The position numbers and the translations under genes are program-made. Positions 44,668 to 52,400 of a DNA stretch of 54,082 bases are shown here, in pieces. Location: NCBI GenBank assembly GCA_028293125.1, contig JAQGPJ010000007.1, forward strand, positions 1-54,082, written 5' to 3'. Position 1 is the stretch's first letter. Each line of letters begins with the position of its first letter. The notes under the pieces are model-generated. The model worked only from the letters and a program-made list of their open reading frames with translations, did not search any database and was not told the DNA's origin. The stretch is from Verrucomicrobiales bacterium. GTDB lineage: Bacteria; Verrucomicrobiota; Verrucomicrobiia; Verrucomicrobiales; V1-33.

Positions 44668-44708
44668 ACAGCCGGGATATCCAATGCGGCTGAAACCCGC
44701 CGGTTGTT

Positions 44709-46382
44709 TCAGCCCTTCGGTTTTCCCCGCCGCGCCCGGCGTTTTTGCAGAATGCTGAAAAACTGCCCGGCCTCATCCACCTTCAGAGCCAGCGCCAGCA
44801 CGAAGTAGGCACTGCCGGCGGCGGCGATGATGAGCCCCAGGGAAACGGCCCGGCGGGGCAGGCCGGAGGTGGCCCATTCCGTCAGTCCCCAGTGCAGGCC
44901 GGCCCAGGACACAAACCCCAGGGCCACAGTGCCCGGCAGCAGCTTCAGCAGAGTGAGCAGCAGCCTGCCGGTGTCCAGACCACCGGTGATGCGCCGCATG
45001 AAGTAGTAAAGCAGCAGGAAATTCACGGCGGCAATCACGGCGGTGGAAAGCGCCAGAAACTCATGTCCCAGACGGAAATGATACACAAACGTGGAGTTCA
45101 GTCCGGCGTTCAGTAGGATGGATCCCAGAGCCACGGCCATGGGCACAAAGCGGTGGCCGATGGCGGTGAAAGCTGGCTGGATGACCTTGATGCAGGCGTA
45201 GAAGATCAGCCCCACGGCATACCAGCGCAGGGCCAGGGCCGACTCCGCTGTGTCGTAGGCGGTGAACATGCCATGTTCATAAAGCACGGAAATGATGGGT
45301 TGAGCCAGCACGAACAAACCCACCGCCGACGGCAATGTCAGAAACAGCACCAGACGGTTTCCCGAGCCCAGCACCGTGCGGAACTCGTCCGTCACCCCGT
45401 TGGTGGCCGCCCGCGACAGCACCGGCAGCGTGAGGGTGGCCACCGTCACGCCAAACACCCCAAGCGGCAGCTGCATCAGTCGGAAGGCGCAGCTCAGCCA
45501 GGAGACCGGACCGTTTTTCACGGCCAGTTCGGTGGCGAACATGGTGTTCATCAGCACGTTCACCTGCACGGCGCTTCCCGCGATCACCGCCGGCCACATC
45601 AGCTGCTGGATGCGCTTCACTCCGGGGTCTTTCCAGTCCCGGCTGAAGCGGAAGCGGTAGCCTTCCCGGAAAAGGGCGGGCAGCTGCACACCCAGCTGCG
45701 CCAAGCCGCCAAGAAGGGTGCCGATGCTGAAACCGATCATGGCCCGGGGGCCAAGGTGGGGATCCAGCAACCAGGCAAGACCGGCTCCTCCCAGGATGCT
45801 CACAATATTGAAGTAGCTGCTCGCCATGGCGGGTGCTCCATAGACTTTCCGGGAATTCAGAATGCCCATCACCAGCGCCGCCAGGGAGACCAGCAGGATA
45901 AAGGGGAACATGATGCGCGTGAGCAGGATCGTGAACTCAACCTTCCACGGCTCCCAGCTCCCGGCCATGGCCTGGACAATCCAAGGCGCGCAAAGAATGC
46001 CCAGCAGGGTGATTCCGCTCATGACCACGGTCGCCAGGCTGATGGTGCGGTGGGCCAGCTGCCAGGCCGCGCGGTCGCCCTCGGTCTTCATCTTCTGCGA
46101 GAAAACCGTGACGAACGCGGTGCTGAGAGCCCCCTCCGCAAAGAGATCACGCAGCAGATTCGGCAGCCGGAACGCCACCAGAAAGCAGTCCCGCAGCGCG
46201 CGGTCGAACATGGCCGCAAAGATCTGCTCCCGCACCAGCCCCAGGATGCGGCTGCACATGACCGCCAAGCCCACGATTCCCGTGGTTTTGGCGCTGATGG
46301 CCCTTTCTTTGCCCGGATCACCGGGAGTGGCGGGGAGCGGGCCGGTGCCGGGGGGGCGCGGCGGGGAGGCGTCGTGAAGCAT
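44709..46382 (-). CDS. murJ: Lipid II flippase MurJ (MviN)
   Basis: 557 residues with about 14 hydrophobic helices. A 30-residue Pro-rich N-terminal tail precedes the core, which opens with GLAVMCSRILGLVREQIFAAMFD, the canonical MurJ beginning; RLPNLLRDLFAEGALSTAFV and the later PVLSRAATNG are also diagnostic. MurJ flips undecaprenyl-linked peptidoglycan precursors across the inner membrane. It is the first gene of a leftward run murJ-recO-ubiA-PLD, divergent from gltX. Confidence 0.95.
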   Translation of the reverse strand: MLHDASPPRPPGTGPLPATPGDPGKERAISAKTTGIVGLAVMCSRILGLVREQIFAAMFDRALRDCFLVAFRLPNLLRDLFAEGALSTAFVTVFSQKMKTEGDRAAWQLAHRTISLATVVMSGITLLGILCAPWIVQAMAGSWEPWKVEFTILLTRIMFPFILLVSLAALVMGILNSRKVYGAPAMASSYFNIVSILGGAGLAWLLDPHLGPRAMIGFSIGTLLGGLAQLGVQLPALFREGYRFRFSRDWKDPGVKRIQQLMWPAVIAGSAVQVNVLMNTMFATELAVKNGPVSWLSCAFRLMQLPLGVFGVTVATLTLPVLSRAATNGVTDEFRTVLGSGNRLVLFLTLPSAVGLFVLAQPIISVLYEHGMFTAYDTAESALALRWYAVGLIFYACIKVIQPAFTAIGHRFVPMAVALGSILLNAGLNSTFVYHFRLGHEFLALSTAVIAAVNFLLLYYFMRRITGGLDTGRLLLTLLKLLPGTVALGFVSWAGLHWGLTEWATSGLPRRAVSLGLIIAAAGSAYFVLALALKVDEAGQFFSILQKRRARRGKPKG

Positions 46383-46606
46383 AGCGGAAAATCAGAGGGG
46401 GGGGAGAGGCGGCGCGGACCGGATGAAGGATGCATCCGCCGGAATGAAAAGCGGAAAGGCGGGTTGCCGAAAGGGGGTTCAGCAATTTTCATACTTTCCT
46501 TTTGCCCGGCGGGGGAAATTGCCGCGATAGTGCCCGCCCACCATGCCCCCGGCCTTTTAGCCGGTGGCGGCCCGGTTCTGTCCTTATTCTCCCACTCCGG
46601 CTTCCC

Positions 46607-47947
46607 ATGTCCGTCCGCGTCCGCTTCGCTCCGTCCCCCACGGGTTACCTCCATGTCGGCGGTGCCCGCACCGCGCTTTTCAACTGGCTCTTCGCCCGCC
46701 GGGAAGGAGGGGTGTTTGTGCTGCGCGTGGAGGACACGGACGCCGCCCGCAACACCGCCGCCGCCCAGGCCGCCATTGTGGACGGTCTGCGCTGGCTGGG
46801 TCTGGACTGGGATGAGGGACCGGAAAAGAGCGGGCCCCACGAGCCCTATTACCAAAGCCAGCGCGGCCATATCTACGACGCCTACTTTCAGAAGCTGGTG
46901 GATGCCGGTCACACCTATACGGAGGAGAACGGCGCGGTGCGCTTCCGCTCGCCGCGCGAGGTCATCGTGCTGCCTGACAAAATCTGCGGCGATGTGAAAA
47001 TCGACCGCACCCAGGAGCCGGACATGACCATCCGCCGCCCGGACGGCAGCTATATCTTTCACTTTGTGAACGTGGTGGACGACATCGAGATGAAAATCAC
47101 GCACGTTATCCGCGGCGAGGACCACATCTTCAACACTGGCAAGCACATCGAGCTGTTCCGCGCTTTCGGGGCCGAGCCGCCGGTGTATGCCCATATTCCA
47201 TTGATCCTGAACGAGGATGCCTCGAAGATGAGCAAGCGCGACCAGGGGGCTTCCATCCAGTACTACATGGAGAAGGAATTTCTGCCGGCGGCGGTCGCGA
47301 ACTATCTCTGTCTGCTTGGCTGGTCCCCCAAGGACAACCGGGAGATTCTGGGCATTGACGAGATCATGCCCCTTTTCCTCTGGGAGAACATGAACCACTC
47401 GAACGCCAAATTCGATCTGGAGAAATGCCGGTGGTTCAATGCCCAGTATCTGGCAAAACTGGATGCGCCGTCCTTTGACCATCTGGTGATCGCCTGGCTG
47501 CTGAAGCAAACCCCGTCGCTGCCTGGCACCGACGATCCCCGCTTGGTGTCCGCCCTGCCGCTGATCCAGCCGAAGATCAAAGGCATCCCCGAGGTGGCGG
47601 AGCACCTGATCATGCTTTTCGACGGCGGAGCGCCCGTGGCTGAGGATGCAAGGACCAAGCTCGCCGGCCAGCCGGACATCGCCAAGCGGCTCGAAACCCT
47701 GAAGACTCATCTCGAGGCGGTGCCTACCCCCGACTGGAAAGCCGATGCCATTCAGGAGGCGGTGGCCGCCGCCGCCAAAGAGCTGGCCGTCAAACCGGGG
47801 GCGCTCATGTTTCCCCTACGTGTGCTGGCCACCGGGCAGGCCCACGGCGTTGATCTGCTGCCGGCGCTGGAGTGGCTTGGCAAAGCGGAAACCCTGCAGC
47901 GGGCCGCCGCGAGAATCCCCCAGTGCCTGCCGGCTTCGGCCTCATAG
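46607..47947 (+). CDS. gltX: Glutamate-tRNA ligase, 3' end altered by IS66 relic
   Basis: 446 residues from the ATG at 46607 (MSVRVRFAPSPTGYLHVGGA), the family start. The class I signatures are HVGG (HIGH) and KMSKR, in ASKMSKRDQG; RGEDHIFNTGKH and LCLLGWSPKD are typical GluRS core segments. The anticodon-binding domain is complete to LEWLGKAETLQRAAAR, where GluRS chains normally end. The last codons (about 47912-47947, IPQCLPASAS and the TAG) overlap, on the other strand, DNA that encodes an IS66 transposase segment, so the native stop is probably lost. It charges tRNA-Glu and possibly tRNA-Gln. Confidence 0.93.
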   Translation: MSVRVRFAPSPTGYLHVGGARTALFNWLFARREGGVFVLRVEDTDAARNTAAAQAAIVDGLRWLGLDWDEGPEKSGPHEPYYQSQRGHIYDAYFQKLVDAGHTYTEENGAVRFRSPREVIVLPDKICGDVKIDRTQEPDMTIRRPDGSYIFHFVNVVDDIEMKITHVIRGEDHIFNTGKHIELFRAFGAEPPVYAHIPLILNEDASKMSKRDQGASIQYYMEKEFLPAAVANYLCLLGWSPKDNREILGIDEIMPLFLWENMNHSNAKFDLEKCRWFNAQYLAKLDAPSFDHLVIAWLLKQTPSLPGTDDPRLVSALPLIQPKIKGIPEVAEHLIMLFDGGAPVAEDARTKLAGQPDIAKRLETLKTHLEAVPTPDWKADAIQEAVAAAAKELAVKPGALMFPLRVLATGQAHGVDLLPALEWLGKAETLQRAAARIPQCLPASAS

Positions 47948-48215
47948 CTGGTTCCGCGGTCGGTTTCCAGCACTCCGGCAAAGCAGACGCTGAGCATTTC
48001 CACCGCCTCCTGATGCCGGTGCCGCCAGCGGATTCGGAACACCGCCGGCTGGAGTGTGAAAAATTCCATCAGCAAGGCTGCGGCCCCCGCCGATGCGCGA
48101 GCCGGTGTCGTCGGTGTTGACCACGGGGAGGTTCGCACCGCCTCGCGCAGCTCCCCGTACGCCGCGCAGAGCGCGGCGGCCTGGGTCAGGACGCTCTGAC
48201 TCAAAGTGATGCCGG
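47912..48215 (-). pseudogene. IS66-family transposase relic (TnpC, DDE core fragment)
   Basis: Read leftward, SQSVLTQAAALCAAYGELRE (about 48201-48142) continues after a frame change near 48124 into VVNTDDTGSRIGGG, then returns to the first frame for FFTLQPAVFRIRWRHRHQEA and CFAGVLETDRGTSYEAEAG (to about 47925). This order matches IS66 transposases, whose core reads VVHADETGWRIGG and later FAGVLVSDxYxAYE. The first catalytic Asp (in TDDTG) and the second (in ETDRG) survive. The upstream and downstream thirds of the transposase are missing, there are at least two frameshifts, and no terminal inverted repeats were found. Confidence 0.75.
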
Positions 48216-49090
48216 TGGCGGACTGGATCACCCGCCGGGACTTTGCACAGCGACAGTCCAAAATGATAATGGGGACACTGCGCAGCCTTCGGGCGCGCAA
48301 AGCCCGAGGGCGTGCCAGCCTCCTGAATGCGGAGCAAAAGCAGGCGGTGCGGCGGGCCATCGTGGGCAGGGATTTGACTTCGGCCTGTGGACAAGGGGAG
48401 TAATGCGGGCTTTGATTCCGGAGCGTCGGGGCATTGCCTGCAGTGTGGAGGCGGTGAGCGAGCTTTTGCGGGAATTGAAACTCACTCTGCAGCGCCCGCG
48501 GACCCGCGCGTGGCAGCCAAGACCCGAAAGCCGTGGAATATTGGAGAAAACACCGTTTCCCGGCACTCAAACGGAAGGCCCAGGCGGCGGGCGCGGAGCT
48601 GCTTTTCCTTGATGGGACGGGCTTTCGCGCCGATGCCCAAATGGGCCGCACATGGGGCGCAAAGGGAAAAACCCCTGTTATCCAGCGTGATGGACGGTGC
48701 CCGTCGGTCAATGTCATCGGCATGGTGAACGCACTGGGAGCCTTTTACTGGCAGGTCTTCCAAGGCTCCTTTCACGCGGGACGTTTTGTGGAGTTTCTGC
48801 ACGCGTTCATGAACGGACGCAAAAAGCCTGTGATCATTGTGCTGGACCGCCATCCGGTGCACACCGCCGCCGCCGTGCTGCGGGAGGCGGCCGGCAGCGG
48901 GGGACGGCTGCGTTTTGAATGCCTGCCCACCTATGCGCCGGAACTCAATCCAAGGAGCAGACCTGATGCCCGGCTAAAAGAACCGGCACCTGCCGCGTCC
49001 CGCTGTGAAAAGAGGAAGCCTGCCGGAACGCGCTGCGCGCGATCTGGCCGCCATGAAGGGCCGACCGCGCCTTATCCACAGCTTTTTTGA
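48206..49090 (+). pseudogene. IS630-family transposase relic with several frameshifts
   Basis: Three reading frames together give one IS630-type transposase. Segment 1 (about 48266-48390): LRSLRARKARGRASLLNAE, the N-terminal helix-turn-helix region. Segment 2 (48403-48525): SVEAVSELLRELKLTLQRP. Segment 3 (about 48526-48955): DPKAVEYWRKHRFPALKRK, FLDGTGF, VIIVLDRHPVH and LPTYAPELNP, with two catalytic Asp residues. Just after ELNP the frame shifts: the KEQT that would carry the DDE glutamate is in another frame, followed by stop codons. It cannot make an active transposase. It abuts the IS66 relic, which is on the opposite strand. Confidence 0.85.
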
Positions 49091-49476
49091 GCAGCCGGAG
49101 ACGGTTTATACTACAATGCCGCATGAATTCATGTGTCGCTCAATTCGATACCAGATTAGTTCCCGCTTTGTTAAATTATAAAATTATTTTGTTGATAATC
49201 AACGAGTTACGCGAATTTACAAGCGCTGTTCATGAAAGTCGAAATTTCTTGATGTTGAATGAGTTGTGGCTTCGATGTAAAAAAGTAGATTAGTAAATTA
49301 TTTCAGTGTTGAAAAAATCACAAACTTTGACTGGAAGGGACAATTTTTCTTGATCTTAATAATTGCACTGCCATGTTGACTGAAAATAACCCCTTCCATG
49401 TTGGGTGTGCTGGACGGAAATGTAATGTAGCCTCATGGGGGAAAGTAAATAAACGCTGGCATCAACAATCAAAAAA
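49091..49476. other. AT-rich intergenic region
   Basis: 386 bases, markedly more AT-rich than the rest of the window (for example TTAAATTATAAAATTATTTTG near 49171). A 68-codon frame at 49087-49293 has no recognisable motif and is probably not coding. Two TTGACT hexamers occur (49327 and 49376) but neither has a good -10 at 16-18 bases, so no promoter is claimed. It likely contains the promoter of the large protease gene. Confidence 0.55.
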
Positions 49477-52400
49477 ATGTTCCGCATTTCATTTCGGTTT
49501 TCTTCAGTTCGTCCGGGAGCCGGTTCCAAGTCCGGTTGGAAGACTGCCTTGATTTCACTCATTTTTTTGGCTCTGTTTGTTGGAGCAATCAAAGCGGCGG
49601 AGGTAATTCCACTAAGCATGGACGAGACTGTGCGTCAGGCTGACTCCATTCTTGTTGGAGAGGCTACAGCAAAACAGCCGCGCTGGGGGGATGCAACACG
49701 GCGCTGGATAGTTACAGATTACACATTTTCCGTAAAGGAAGTGCTCTTTAAAGGTCAAACCGGGGAAGCGTTTGATAAACCGGTGACTCTTACCTACTGG
49801 GGCGGCACTCTGGATGGAGAGACACACGCCATCAGTGACATGCGCATGCCTGTAATAGGGGAACCGGTGGTGATAATGCTCCGCAATGGCTGGCGTGAAG
49901 CCGGCTTTACGCCGGTGGTTGGATTTAACCAAGGCTTTTTCAAAATATCATCCGATAAACCGGGCGGACCGGTCGTGGTTCGAAGTGATACTGGACAGGC
50001 TTTGAAGATGACTGCGGACGGACAGGTTGTGAAATCAGGAGACCGAGCAAAAGGCAGTGCCACCGCTCCCCAGGTCAACCTCGACGGGTTTAAACAATGG
50101 CTGCACGCCAATCTTTCAGCCATCAAGGCCAAGCCTTCCGAGATACATCTTTCCACCGGTGCTGCGGATCCGCGAATTTTGAAACCATTTTCCAAAACAC
50201 CGGCCGGACCGGCAGCTGCGCCGCCAAGCGGTGCTGCGGGAGCGGCCCCCGCTGCGCCGGCGGCGGCTGGAGTGGGTACACAGAATCAACCCGGTTCGCC
50301 TTTTTCAGGCATTCCGCCGGTGGCGGGTCCCGGCAAAACGCAGGAGCGGCCTCAGAGGTTCTCCTCCTCTCATCAGGCGCATCTTCCCATCGTGGTTAAT
50401 AATTTTCCTGACAGTTTTGCCCCTTGGTCGCCTGAGGATGAGTATCAAATGTCAAAGTGGAATTACTACGGATCAAATGTTTTCCAAGTCTACACCACTC
50501 CCACCGGCACCTATGGCTGGGGGAACGGTGTTTTCGATCTGGCGGGATGGCCGAGTTCGGCAGACCTTCAGAGTGTTTACGGTTCTCCATGGGGGGACAC
50601 CACGCTGGGTGTGTGTTTTTTGCGCTATGACGGCAATGGATGGATCATTGAGGCCGATATTGCGATGAACCCGGCCTACAGTTGGACGCTGGATGATGAG
50701 TGGGTTTATGAGGGAGGCCCCGCTAAATCCTTTCATCGCACCATGACTCATGAACTGGGGCACATGCACGGGCTTGATCACCAGTTTGATTTTCTCTCGG
50801 TGATGGACTATCCTCCGGCCGAATTCAGAGCGTATGGCATTCCTTTTGCGGATGATGCCCAGGGAATCAGATGGGAGTACCCTGGAAACGCTGTCAGTCT
50901 TACGGACTTGGGGATTTATCTTTTTTATTCCAACGGATCACAGAGCTGGACAGACGCGACCATCCCTTCAAGCGTGGTTGCCGGGGGGGTGTTGACGGTT
51001 AACAATTATCATTTGGAAAACGTGGGCACGGCCACGGTGTCATCGCCTGCCGTGGAGTGGTATCTTTCACCCGTAAGAGACTTCACAACGGGCTATCACT
51101 ACTTGGGCACCAGCACTTACCCTTCTCTTGCGTCCTTTAGTTATTTCACTCCCGGCACGGTGCAAAGAACATTCACTGTTCCTGCGGGGGTCCCGCCGGG
51201 GAATTATTACTTGGCGGCGTTCATACGGAATGACGGCGGGGCAGGACAGTCTGCTTTCCCATTCAGTAATAATTACGCTTTCAGTCGTTTGCCGGTCACG
51301 GTCACGGCCGCTCCGCCCGCCAACGACAATTTTGCCAGCCGCATTACCCTTTCCGGCCCCAGCGGCACAACCAGCCGCAGCAGCACAGGCGCCACGAAGG
51401 AGCCCGGTGAACCCAACCATTTCAGCGCAGGAGGGGCATCCGTCTGGTGGCAGTGGACTGCGCCCGCAAGCGGCGCAGTGACTTTCGATACTAAGAACAG
51501 CAGTTTCGACACCTTGCTTGCTGTTTACACCGGCAGTGCCGTCAACAGCTTAACTCCGGTCATCAATGACGATGACGGGGGCGGCGGAACGGCCAGTCTC
51601 GTGACGTTTGAAGCGGTGGGGGGAACAAGCTATAAAATTGCGGTGGACGGCTACAACGGCGCGTCGGGGTCCATTCAGTTGAACTGGAGCTTGAGCAGTG
51701 GCCTCCCGGATATCCGCATCGAGCCGTTAACGCTTTCCTTTGATGCTTCCTCCGGTCCACCGCCACCACTATCCTCTGGTCTGGCCGGGCCCGCCCTTCC
51801 GCGTCTTGCAGGCATGAGCGCCAGTCCGCATCCCTTCCGGGAGACTCAGCCGGACGGCACTTCGGTCGAGTTGAGGTTGCGCGGAGGAATTGACTTCCAT
51901 TGGCTTGAGGATTCTGCAGGATATACTGTGGTGCGGGACGGAGACACTTTTGTTTATGCGGTTCTGGATAATGCGGGACAGCTGGCTCCTACAAAACTGC
52001 CTGTTGGAAAAGCAGACCCTGCTCTGGCGGGGATCACTCCGCGGACATTGCCGAACCCGCAGGTTGTGCAACAGATGCAAACAGCCCGGATGCTGAGTGG
52101 TCCAGCAGCCGCTCCGCCCACGGCTGTCGCTCCTCTGGGAACAGTTAAAAATGTGGTGATTCTGATGCGTTTCTCCAATCACACGGCGCGTGCGCTTCCC
52201 ACCTCCGCCAATTTCAATACCATCTTCAATGCTCAGGGGGGAGATCCGGTTTTGGCCCCTACCGGCAGCGTAAAGGATCTTTATGCGGAAAATTCCTATG
52301 GAGCCATGGTGCTTAATTCGACCATCTATGGTTGGGTGACGCTGCCCCATACGGAGCAGTATTACGCCAACGGCCAAAGCGGGCTTGCTGTTACCATTCA

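Noticed and set aside
46088-47710. Minus-strand open frame of 540 codons spanning the murJ-gltX gap
   Set aside because: Antisense to gltX and out of frame in murJ; no domain recognised.
49087-49293. Possible small gene of 68 codons after the IS630 relic
   Set aside because: AT-rich DNA, no family resemblance, overlaps the end of the transposase relic; probably chance.
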